From NCBI GenBank assembly GCA_000517565.1, contig CP007051.1:124001-188000 (forward strand): DNA of 64,000 nucleotides. Direction: 5' to 3'. This stretch comes from Desulfurella acetivorans A63 (GTDB lineage: Bacteria; Campylobacterota_A; Desulfurellia; Desulfurellales; Desulfurellaceae). The translations under genes and the position numbers were made by a program. Below, one piece after another: positions 1 through 6,706 of this stretch (positions are counted from its first letter, which is position 1; each line of letters starts with the position of its first letter). The notes under the pieces are model-generated. The model saw nothing but the letters and a program-made list of their open reading frames with translations, searched no databases and was not told the DNA's origin.

Positions 1-144
1 TTCTATTAGTTTTACATTTTCTTTTGTAGCTTTTAGAGCTAGTTTTCTTGGAAATAAAAAATTGCGTGCATAACCATCTTTAACGTCTAAAACATCACCT
101 GCCAATCCTAAATTTTCTATATCTTCAAGTAAAACAACCCTCAT
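1..144 (-). CDS. rplI: 50S ribosomal protein L9, N-terminal part (cut by window edge)
   Basis: The first 48 codons read [16 protein letters not shown] and continue with the [15 protein letters not shown] segment typical of the L9 N-terminal domain, which binds 23S rRNA. The rest lies beyond base 1. I chose the ATG at 144 over an in-frame ATG at 150 because the GGGG Shine-Dalgarno is 8 nt from the former and almost touches the latter. It is the last visible gene of the rpsF-ssb-rpsR-rplI set, a common bacterial order. Confidence 0.93.
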   Translation of the reverse strand, partial: MRVVLLEDIENLGLAGDVLDVKDGYARNFLFPRKLALKATKENVKLIE

Positions 145-172
145 ATACATATCCCCTTTTTTTAAACTAAAA

Positions 173-439
173 TCAGCTTTTCAGCTTTGTATTAATGGTA
201 AATGGTAACAATGCCATGATCCTTGCGCGCTTTATGCTTGTGCTGAGTTTTCTTTGATGTTTTGCACACACACCGCTAGCTTTTCTTGAGACAATTTTGT
301 ATCTTTCTGTAATAAATCTAGATAATACATCAGTATTTTTATAATCAATTTCATCAATATTATTGATACAAAAGTAACAAACCTTTTTCTTTGAAAATTT
401 AAATACTCTTTTTCTTTTGTTTTTATCGTTGTTTTCCAT
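173..439 (-). CDS. rpsR: 30S ribosomal protein S18
   Basis: 88 aa, close to the usual 75-90. It has a basic N-terminal tail and the S18 core: the CYFC pair, the segment [19 protein letters not shown], then [15 protein letters not shown]18 binds S6 on the 30S platform. An AAGGAG site lies just before the ATG. It sits between ssb and rplI and is presumably co-transcribed with them. The paired cysteines (residues 21 and 24, plus the later Cys) resemble the zinc-binding S18 form; that is inference. Confidence 0.97.
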   Translation of the reverse strand: MENNDKNKRKRVFKFSKKKVCYFCINNIDEIDYKNTDVLSRFITERYKIVSRKASGVCAKHQRKLSTSIKRARIMALLPFTINTKLKS

Positions 440-462
440 TTTTACTCCTTTGTTTTTTAATT

Positions 463-855
463 TTAAAATGGTACATCTTCATCGTCTTCAGGCAATTTAA
501 TGTCATCCTTTATATTGTTGTTTGCGCCACCAATAAATTGGAAAGCATTTAAAACAACTTCATGTTTTGAACGTTTGTTGCCGTCTTTGTCTTCCCATGT
601 ACGCAACCTTAAGCGCCCTTCAACAAATAATGGCGTGCCTTTTTTGCAGTATTGCGCTATTGTTTCAGCTTGTTTGCCAAATGCAATAATATCCACAAAT
701 AACACTTCAGTTTTTCTGTTACCATCAGCATCTTTTCCTACATTAGAGTTAACTGCAAGTCCAAATGTTGCAACGCCAACATTTGAGGGTGTATAGCGCA
801 ATTCTGGATCTCTGGTAAGGTTACCCATAAGAAAAATTCTATTTAAGTTTGACAC
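463..855 (-). CDS. ssb: Single-stranded DNA-binding protein
   Basis: 130 aa with one OB-fold. It starts [20 protein letters not shown], as in bacterial SSB, and carries the [16 protein letters not shown] strand region. It ends in the acidic tip DDEDVPF that recruits partner proteins. The linker before the tip is short, so the protein is smaller than E. coli SSB (178 aa). Translation starts at a GTG, supported by AGGAGCGAAA just upstream. It lies between rpsF and rpsR as in many bacteria, and binds single-stranded DNA during replication and repair. Confidence 0.96.
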   Translation of the reverse strand: MSNLNRIFLMGNLTRDPELRYTPSNVGVATFGLAVNSNVGKDADGNRKTEVLFVDIIAFGKQAETIAQYCKKGTPLFVEGRLRLRTWEDKDGNKRSKHEVVLNAFQFIGGANNNIKDDIKLPEDDEDVPF

Positions 856-863
856 TTTCGCTC

Positions 864-1226
864 CTAAGATTGTGTATTTTGCTCTTGATTTTCTTGCACT
901 GTAGATACTTTTTGTTCACCCTGGGTTAAACGTGCTATATCTTTTTTTAACATTTTGACAGTCATCTGTCTTAAAACATCATCTTTTAGGGCAAGAAAGC
1001 TTTCAATTTGCTTTGGGACAGTTGTATTTGCTTCATAAAAAAGATTTACATAAATACCTTGCCTATATTTTTTAATTGGATAGGCGAGCTGTTTTTTGCC
1101 CCAAATGGCGCTTTTTAATACTTTACCACCACTGCCTTCAATCCTTGACACTACATCTGAGAGTATAGTATCAAATTCTTCATCTGTAACATTTGGTTGA
1201 ACAATGTAGAGAAAATCGTAGTACAT
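864..1226 (-). CDS. rpsF: 30S ribosomal protein S6
   Basis: 120 aa. The N-terminus YDFLYIVQPNVTDEEFD and the core VLKSAIWGKKQLAYPIKKY are characteristic of S6, followed by the strand YVNLFYEANTT. The last 20 residues are a polar, glutamine-rich tail. AAAGGAGG precedes the ATG with good spacing. It is the first gene of the set, with its own promoter and a short structured leader. The leader might respond to free S6:S18, as in other bacteria, but I could not match the described motif. Confidence 0.97.
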   Translation of the reverse strand: MYYDFLYIVQPNVTDEEFDTILSDVVSRIEGSGGKVLKSAIWGKKQLAYPIKKYRQGIYVNLFYEANTTVPKQIESFLALKDDVLRQMTVKMLKKDIARLTQGEQKVSTVQENQEQNTQS

Positions 1227-1248
1227 TAAACCTCCTTTTGGACTTTTG

Positions 1249-1270
1249 GCTATCTTGTTTACAAGATAGC
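1249..1270 (-). other. Leader hairpin before rpsF
   Basis: GCTATCTTG and CAAGATAGC form a perfect 9-bp stem with a 4-nt loop between the predicted transcription start (about 1283) and the rpsF ribosome-binding site. No T-tract follows, so it does not look like a normal terminator for hypB. A role in ribosomal-protein feedback is possible but unproven. Confidence 0.5.
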
Positions 1271-1289
1271 AAGGATATACACCACAATA

Positions 1290-1317
1290 ATTGTATCAAA
1301 TTCTTTAAAAAAATCAA
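1290..1317 (-). promoter_or_regulatory. Sigma-70-type promoter of rpsF operon
   Basis: On the minus strand TTGATT (1312-1317) and TACAAT (1290-1295) are 16 bp apart, about 64 bp before the rpsF start. This separates the ribosomal-protein genes from the hyp genes just upstream. Confidence 0.6.
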
Positions 1318-1330
1318 AATATTATATATT

Positions 1331-1990
1331 TTATTGGTGTTTTAATAATTCTATGTTTTTTTTGATCCAATTTATAAATTCACTTAAGCCTTCATTTTTT
1401 ATGGCGCTTATTTTAAATATTATAGCATTTGGGTTTAATTCTTTTATCTCATTTTCTACTTTTTCTACGTTAAAATTTACAAATTGGGCTATATCCATTT
1501 TGTTAATCAACACAACATCTGCTACATTAAACATTGTAGGGTATTTTTTTACCTTATCATCACCTTCGGGTGTACTTATTAATACAGCATTTTTGTGCGT
1601 ACCTAAGTAAAAACTTGCAGGGCAGACTAAGTTTCCTACATTTTCTATTATTAATAGGTCCAGATCAAGTGATATATCGTTAAGTGCTTTTTGAACCATC
1701 GAAGAATCTAAATGGCATGTGCCAGATGTGTTTATTTGAACAGCTTCTATACCAAGTGCTGCGATACGCTGTGCATCCCTTTGTGTATCTAAATCACCAT
1801 CAATTGCTGCAATTTTATACTCGGGCTTTAGTGCTTCTACTATGCGTTCAATAAGTGTTGTTTTACCAGCACCTGGTGAGCTCATTACATTTAAACTAAA
1901 AATATGATTTTTATCTAGTAGGTTTCTAATGCTATTTGCGATGTCATCGTTTTTTTCAAGTATCTTTTTTTCAACAACGATCCTTTTCAC
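1331..1990 (-). CDS. hypB: Hydrogenase nickel-insertion GTPase HypB
   Basis: 219 aa SIMIBI-class GTPase that drives nickel delivery to the hydrogenase large subunit. Visible motifs: P-loop SSPGAGKTTLIER (about residues 37-49), GDLDTQRDAQRI, the metal site GTCHLD (Cys-His) and NKMDIA for guanine recognition. There is no N-terminal histidine-rich stretch and no CXXCGC motif, so it lacks the nickel-storage extension of some HypB proteins. The GTG start overlaps the last base of the hypA stop codon (TAGTG), with GAGGG upstream, indicating translational coupling. It is the last gene of the hydrogenase operon. Confidence 0.96.
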   Translation of the reverse strand: MKRIVVEKKILEKNDDIANSIRNLLDKNHIFSLNVMSSPGAGKTTLIERIVEALKPEYKIAAIDGDLDTQRDAQRIAALGIEAVQINTSGTCHLDSSMVQKALNDISLDLDLLIIENVGNLVCPASFYLGTHKNAVLISTPEGDDKVKKYPTMFNVADVVLINKMDIAQFVNFNVEKVENEIKELNPNAIIFKISAIKNEGLSEFINWIKKNIELLKHQ

Positions 1991-2340
1991 TATTGTCCCT
2001 CCACATCAACAATTTCTAATTCTTTGCCATTTATTATTGCAAGTGGCATTTGACAATCTGGACAAATCATAACCAGATCATCTGTATTATCAAATTCAAA
2101 AGTTTTACCACAAATACTACACCTTGCTTTTACATTTACATAGATTATATTAAGTTTTGTGTCTTTGATAAAATCTTCTTCTTTTTGTATTGCTTCAAAT
2201 GCAAAAAGAAGGGCGTCAACTACAACGCCCGAAATTGCACCAATTTTAAGGGTAGCGGAAGTTATGCTCAATAGCCCATTTTGGTCTTTTATGTCGCGTA
2301 AAACTTCCACGACAGATTGGGCTATTGCCCCCTCATGCAT
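1990..2340 (-). CDS. hypA: Hydrogenase nickel-insertion chaperone HypA
   Basis: 116 aa from the conserved MHE start; the N-terminal amine and His2 bind nickel. The structural zinc site is CSICG...CPDC, near residues 74-95. An in-frame ATG four codons upstream also exists, but the family start is invariably MHE. The chosen ATG overlaps the stop of the preceding protease gene (ATGCATGA) and has GGTGG upstream. It works with HypB to load nickel into the large-subunit precursor encoded in the same operon. Confidence 0.95.
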   Translation of the reverse strand: MHEGAIAQSVVEVLRDIKDQNGLLSITSATLKIGAISGVVVDALLFAFEAIQKEEDFIKDTKLNIIYVNVKARCSICGKTFEFDNTDDLVMICPDCQMPLAIINGKELEIVDVEGQ

Positions 2341-2812
2341 AACTTCCACCAAATTCTTTTATTTGTTCTAACACTAACTTTTCAACGGAAGGCATTTTTT
2401 CTTCCATTAAAGGCGTTAGCTTAGTAGTTAAGTTATTTGGACATACCGATAGTGGTTCAATTCCAATTACTATTGTCTCTTTTTCTAAGCCCATTAACCT
2501 TACGTGTCCTAAAATGTCTCCCAGGCCAATTTCATGAATAGATGATACAAATGTAATATTTGGAGGAAGCTCTTTTACATTGAATTTATATATACTGCCT
2601 GGCGTATCATTTGCTCTTATTGCATCTATAAAAATAAGTTTATCATTTTCTAAAAAATGCTCAATAAGGAGGAACCCAATGGTTCCCCCATCAAAAATTT
2701 TGACGTTTTCACTGAATGTATATTTTGATTTCAATTTATTAACAAAATGAACGCCAAAGCCTTCATCGCCAAGCAATGTATTACCTAAGCCAATGACTGC
2801 AATAGAGTTCAT
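2333..2812 (-). CDS. Hydrogenase maturation endopeptidase (HyaD/HybD family)
   Basis: 159 aa. It starts with AVIGLGNTLLGDEGFGVH, the family signature with the first acidic metal ligand, then DGGTIG and SSIHEIGLGD, which carry the other Asp and His ligands. The enzyme trims the C-terminal extension of the large subunit after nickel insertion, and the large subunit here has a matching 16-residue tail. Its ATG overlaps the cytochrome b stop (ATGA), so the operon is tightly coupled. It is specific to this hydrogenase by position. Confidence 0.94.
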   Translation of the reverse strand: MNSIAVIGLGNTLLGDEGFGVHFVNKLKSKYTFSENVKIFDGGTIGFLLIEHFLENDKLIFIDAIRANDTPGSIYKFNVKELPPNITFVSSIHEIGLGDILGHVRLMGLEKETIVIGIEPLSVCPNNLTTKLTPLMEEKMPSVEKLVLEQIKEFGGSYA

Positions 2813-3492
2813 TCTTTTTCTGCCTCGTATCCAGAAATCATAGATGATACTGTGCCTTTTTTATCTCCTACATCATGCGCTAATATCATATACACATGAC
2901 CTATAAAAAATACTATAAAAAACCATGTAAGTAATCTGTGCAAATCATACACATGCGCATAGCCGCCCATTAGGCTTACAAACCAGTACAGTACTGTTTG
3001 CATAAAAGACATACCGCGAATGGAGTTTTGACCCATTGTAAACATTACAAGGCCAGATATGATCTGAAAGAAGCAAGCTACAATAAATAAAAAGTAAAAT
3101 AGCGATTGAAGTGGATTGTACTTACTTTTAATTGGCACACCATATGGTTTGAATGTAATATAATACGAAAGCACAGTTTTCCATTCTTTAATATTAAACC
3201 ACTCAAATAATAAACTTTTCCAATCTGCATCGTATCTTGAAAAGAAAGCATAATATAGTCTCATAATAATAGCAAACATAAAGATAAAGCCAAAGGTAAA
3301 GTGAATAAACCTTACATCTGCCATAGCAAAGGTATTGTATGCTTCTCTTGTGCCTGGTGAGTAGATAAACCAGAAGGGATCTGCTATATAAAAACCAGTG
3401 AAAGTTAACACTGCTATACATATAAATGTTGTCCAATGAATGAGTCTTCGTGCAACTGTCCACCTATAGTGCATTTTGACTTGACTATCCAT
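2809..3492 (-). CDS. hyaC: [NiFe]-hydrogenase cytochrome b subunit
   Basis: 227 aa from the ATG at 3492, placed just after the large-subunit stop with GAGGTG upstream; a longer reading frame would run back into that gene. Four membrane helices carry haem-ligand histidines: RLIHWTTF, RFIHFTFG, and HVYDLHRLL with FIGHVYM in the last part. This is the HyaC/HydC family, which anchors the hydrogenase dimer to the inner membrane and passes electrons from H2 to quinone. It is equivalent to Wolinella HydC. Confidence 0.94.
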   Translation of the reverse strand: MDSQVKMHYRWTVARRLIHWTTFICIAVLTFTGFYIADPFWFIYSPGTREAYNTFAMADVRFIHFTFGFIFMFAIIMRLYYAFFSRYDADWKSLLFEWFNIKEWKTVLSYYITFKPYGVPIKSKYNPLQSLFYFLFIVACFFQIISGLVMFTMGQNSIRGMSFMQTVLYWFVSLMGGYAHVYDLHRLLTWFFIVFFIGHVYMILAHDVGDKKGTVSSMISGYEAEKE

Positions 3493-3493
3493 A

Positions 3494-5206
3494 TTACACC
3501 TCGACTTTAAATTCACGCAACTTGCCACTATCTGTATCAATTAAATGCACAGCACACGCCAAACACGGGTCAAATGAATGAATGGTACGGATAATTTCTA
3601 GTGGTTCGTCTGGATTTGGTACTGGCAAACCGGTTAATGAAGCTTCGTAAGCCCCTTTTTGTCCAATTTCATCTCTTGGAGAAGCGTTCCATGTAGATGG
3701 TACAACTACCTGATAGTGTTTAATTGTTTTGCCTTTTATTGTTACAAAATGACCTAAAGAGCCCCTTGGTGCTTCAACAAGCGCAACGCATGCATTTGTC
3801 TCTTCTTTTGGAAATTCAAAGCGCGTCCATGTGCTTTCATCCCCTTGTTTTAGGTTTGCGACTAAATCTTTTATGAACATATAAGCGCCATCACAAATAT
3901 AGGCAGTTTCTAATGCTCTTGCTGCAGTTCTGCCTACTGTTGAATACATTTGTTCAAATTGTGCATTGTGCTTTTTTAAAAATTCATCCAAGCGTTTTCT
4001 CATGTCTTTGTGGTTTATAGCATATCCTACAACCCATCTGGCAAGCGGGCCTACTTCCATAACTTTTCTTTTGTATCTAGGGGCTTTTACCCATGAATAC
4101 TTACCATCACCTTTAACTGTATTATCTGGGTTTAAGCCGGTATATTGAGGTATGGTTTCTTCAATTCCAGGATACAGTCCAACTCTGGGTCCTTCGTACC
4201 AGGAGTGGGCAACGGTTTCTGTTATTGATTTTTCATCCACTGTAGGTTCAAAAATATTTAAGTCGCCTTCGTAAACAACACCTTGAGGTAGATATCTGTA
4301 TTTTGCTTCCCAATCGTTTGTTTCTGGAAAACCACCATAACTTAAGAAATTATAGTTTCCAATTCCCCAACCTTTCACAAACTCATCTTTGTAAAAATGC
4401 ACAAGCATGTCAATATCAGGCAAATATGCGTTATGTATAAAGTTTTTAACACTATCAAGCTTAAACTGAAACTCCGCAAGCCTATTTGGGTCAAGCATAT
4501 CCATTACACTTGATATACCGCCAATTACTAAGCTTTGTGGGTGAGGGTTTTTAGCACCATAAATGGCTTGCATTTGTGCCACGATAACCTGTATATGCAA
4601 AGCATCCAGATAATGACTTATCATTACAAGATCTGCTTCTGGAGGCATTTTATATAAAGGATTGCCAAGGTAAGCATTTGTAAATGGACCTAATTGTCCA
4701 CTTGCTACAAATTTTTCCAGTTTGGCTTTGACTTCTCTGTAATGAGAAACAGAAGCATTATATGGTGTTTTTGAAAATTCATAAGCTAAATCTGCTGCCT
4801 TTTGAGGGTCGGCTTTTAATGCGCCAGCTACATCTGCCCAATCGAGACTATGCAAAGCATAAAAGTGTACTATGTGGTCGTGCATAAACTGAGTAGCATT
4901 AATTAGGTTCCTTATTAGCCTTGCATTTGTTGGTGGTCTTATGCCAAGGGCTACTTCTGTAGCCATAGTGTTGCCTTCATAGTGAGAGTATGTGCAAACA
5001 CCGCATATACGCTGGGCAAGCAAGCCGCCATCCCTTATATCTCTGCCTTGCAAGATAGGTTCTATACCTCTCCATAATGTACCAGAGCTCCAAGCATCTA
5101 CTACTTTGCCATTTTTTATATCAACTTCAATACGCAAATGCCCTTCAATACGTGTAATAGGATCAACTACTAAATGTTGATTAACTTCTTTTTGTACCTT
5201 AGCCAT
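3494..5206 (-). CDS. hyaB: [NiFe]-hydrogenase large subunit
   Basis: 570 aa. The active-site cysteines are in RICGVC (residues 66-71) and DPCLACAVH (546-554). After His554 follows a 16-residue extension that the maturation protease should remove. This is a group 1, membrane-bound uptake hydrogenase whose NiFe(CN)2CO site oxidises H2 on the periplasmic side. AAGGGGAG lies before the ATG. Order small-large-cytochrome b matches Wolinella and Helicobacter. No sign of damage. Confidence 0.97.
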   Translation of the reverse strand: MAKVQKEVNQHLVVDPITRIEGHLRIEVDIKNGKVVDAWSSGTLWRGIEPILQGRDIRDGGLLAQRICGVCTYSHYEGNTMATEVALGIRPPTNARLIRNLINATQFMHDHIVHFYALHSLDWADVAGALKADPQKAADLAYEFSKTPYNASVSHYREVKAKLEKFVASGQLGPFTNAYLGNPLYKMPPEADLVMISHYLDALHIQVIVAQMQAIYGAKNPHPQSLVIGGISSVMDMLDPNRLAEFQFKLDSVKNFIHNAYLPDIDMLVHFYKDEFVKGWGIGNYNFLSYGGFPETNDWEAKYRYLPQGVVYEGDLNIFEPTVDEKSITETVAHSWYEGPRVGLYPGIEETIPQYTGLNPDNTVKGDGKYSWVKAPRYKRKVMEVGPLARWVVGYAINHKDMRKRLDEFLKKHNAQFEQMYSTVGRTAARALETAYICDGAYMFIKDLVANLKQGDESTWTRFEFPKEETNACVALVEAPRGSLGHFVTIKGKTIKHYQVVVPSTWNASPRDEIGQKGAYEASLTGLPVPNPDEPLEIIRTIHSFDPCLACAVHLIDTDSGKLREFKVEV

Positions 5207-5223
5207 ATTACTCCCCTTCTTTG

Positions 5224-6441
5224 TTATTTATTTTCACCTGTATTGTTTTGATCATTTTTATTTTTTTCTTCTTCTTTCTTTTTCTTTTCAGCTTTTGCCT
5301 TAATTATTGAGCCAGCAGCATGTACGCCAACTGCACCGATTGTAATACCAGTTACGAGCTCTCCGATAGCATCGCTTGTAGCTTCTACACCGCCAAAAGC
5401 TGGTATTCTTATGCCTGCTTTATCATTTGGCTCTTCAAATGGTGCCATGGTGTCCCAAAAGTTTGGTTCTGAGCATCCAATACAGCCATGGCCTGCGCCC
5501 ACTGGCCAGTTTGTGCCTTGGTTAAATCTATACCTTGGACAGTTGTTGTATGTAAGAGGTCCTTTACAACCCATTTTATACAGACACCAACCTTTTTTTG
5601 CGCCTTCATCGCCCCATTCTTGAACAAATTCACCTGCATCAAAGTGTGCCCTGCGCTCGCAATTGTCGTGAATCCTGCCACCGTATGCCCAAATTGGCCT
5701 ATAGCTTAAATCAAGTGGTGGGACCCTATCAAACAATAAAATATGTACTAATGTTCCTATCATGTTTACAGCGTTTGGTGGGCAACCAGATACATTAACC
5801 ACTTCACAACCCAATATATCATGAACGCCTTTTGCACCTGTTGGGTTTGGATATGCTGCCTGTACGCCTCCAAAAGACGAACAGGTGCCAAAATTTACTA
5901 TGTATTTTGCGTCTTTTGATATTCTTTTTAATCTATGAAGGCCAGTTTCTGCATTTGAGCCAATACGTAAATATATGCCATCGTCTTTTGTAGGTATACC
6001 CCCTTCTACTACCAATATATAATTGCCTTTGTACTTTGCTATTGCAGAATCCAAAGCTTCTTCAGCTCTTTTGCCTGAGGCCATCATTAATGTATCATGA
6101 AATGCGAGATTAACCGTATCAAAAATTACTTGTTCAATGCTTGGGTTTATAGTCCTTAAAAACGACTCAGTGCAGCCGGTGCACTCTGCAAAGTGGAGCC
6201 AGATTACTGTAGGTCTTGGAGCAATAGCTGCAACTGCTTTTGCAACACGTGGTTCAAATATAGGTGGTAAAGTTAAAGCAGCTGTAATCATTGATGTCCA
6301 TTTCAAAAAATCCCTTCTTGTAAAACCTGCTTCTTTGAGATTGTTGTAGAATAGTTGTTCTTGTTCTTTAGAACAACTGTTTTTTAGCCGTTCATCTACT
6401 TCTGGCAATAAAGCTTCATAGTCAAGAGTGTCTTTTTTCAT
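5224..6441 (-). CDS. hyaA: [NiFe]-hydrogenase small subunit, Tat-exported
   Basis: 405 aa. A long N-region precedes the twin-arginine motif TRRDFLK (residues 41-47) and a hydrophobic stretch, so the folded dimer is exported by Tat. The proximal [4Fe-4S] motif is CTGC (87-90). The extra cysteine of oxygen-tolerant enzymes is a glycine here, so an oxygen-sensitive enzyme is inferred. Medial-cluster ligands are in NNCPRYRF and GHGCIGC with the usual Pro; the distal cluster uses HDNCERR and later cysteines. A C-terminal membrane helix is followed by a Lys/Glu-rich tail. GGAGGGGG precedes the ATG. Confidence 0.97.
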   Translation of the reverse strand: MKKDTLDYEALLPEVDERLKNSCSKEQEQLFYNNLKEAGFTRRDFLKWTSMITAALTLPPIFEPRVAKAVAAIAPRPTVIWLHFAECTGCTESFLRTINPSIEQVIFDTVNLAFHDTLMMASGKRAEEALDSAIAKYKGNYILVVEGGIPTKDDGIYLRIGSNAETGLHRLKRISKDAKYIVNFGTCSSFGGVQAAYPNPTGAKGVHDILGCEVVNVSGCPPNAVNMIGTLVHILLFDRVPPLDLSYRPIWAYGGRIHDNCERRAHFDAGEFVQEWGDEGAKKGWCLYKMGCKGPLTYNNCPRYRFNQGTNWPVGAGHGCIGCSEPNFWDTMAPFEEPNDKAGIRIPAFGGVEATSDAIGELVTGITIGAVGVHAAGSIIKAKAEKKKKEEEKNKNDQNNTGENK

Positions 6442-6471
6442 AGCCCCCCTCCTTCGTATATTTTGAATGCA

Positions 6472-6500
6472 ATTTTAAGAATTAAAATTAGCTTTGTCAA
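6472..6500 (-). promoter_or_regulatory. Promoter of the hydrogenase structural operon
   Basis: Minus-strand TTGACA (6495-6500) and TAAAAT (6472-6477) with a 17-bp spacer, about 31 bp before the hyaA start. Confidence 0.75.
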
Positions 6501-6514
6501 TAAAAAAGCTAATT
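6486..6514. promoter_or_regulatory. Inverted repeat over the hydrogenase -35 element
   Basis: AATTAGCTTT (6486-6495) and AAAGCTAATT (6505-6514) are perfect 10-bp arms separated by 9 bp that contain the -35 hexamer of the hyaA promoter. Position and symmetry suit a repressor operator. The regulator is unknown. Confidence 0.55.
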
Positions 6515-6598
6515 ATTTTTAATTAAATCTTCTAATATTTGATAATAAATATACTGCAAATTACATACAAAACTAAATAATATTATAATAAAGTTATA

Positions 6599-6627
6599 TT
6601 GACATTGAATATTATTGTTGTTACAAT
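6599..6627 (+). promoter_or_regulatory. Promoter of hypFCDE
   Basis: TTGACA (6599-6604) and TACAAT (6622-6627) with a 17-bp spacer. The predicted start, near 6634, leaves a leader of about 66 nt that carries a GAGGGGG ribosome-binding site. Confidence 0.75.
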
Positions 6628-6649
6628 TGTAATACGAGAGGGGGAATTT

Positions 6650-6706
6650 TTGATCCGTAATTTTAAATGTTGTTTAAAAATATTTAATTTCATTAATCGA
6701 TGTTAG
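6650..6706 (+). CDS. Possible 18-aa leader peptide overlapping the hypF start
   Basis: A TTG codon 5 nt after the strong AGAGGGGG site opens an 18-codon frame, MIRNFKCCLKIFNFINRC. It ends at a TAG in 6704-6706, so it overlaps the hypF ATG at 6700 by 7 nt in another frame. hypF has no Shine-Dalgarno of its own: the bases before its ATG are TTCATTAATCG. Ribosomes finishing this short frame could re-start on hypF. The peptide resembles nothing I know, and the TTG start makes the call tentative. Confidence 0.4.
   Translation: MIRNFKCCLKIFNFINRC

Noticed and set aside
1227-1283. S6:S18-binding leader motif before rpsF
   Set aside because: The location fits and a hairpin is present, but I could not see the conserved CCG-containing bulge, so I only list the hairpin.
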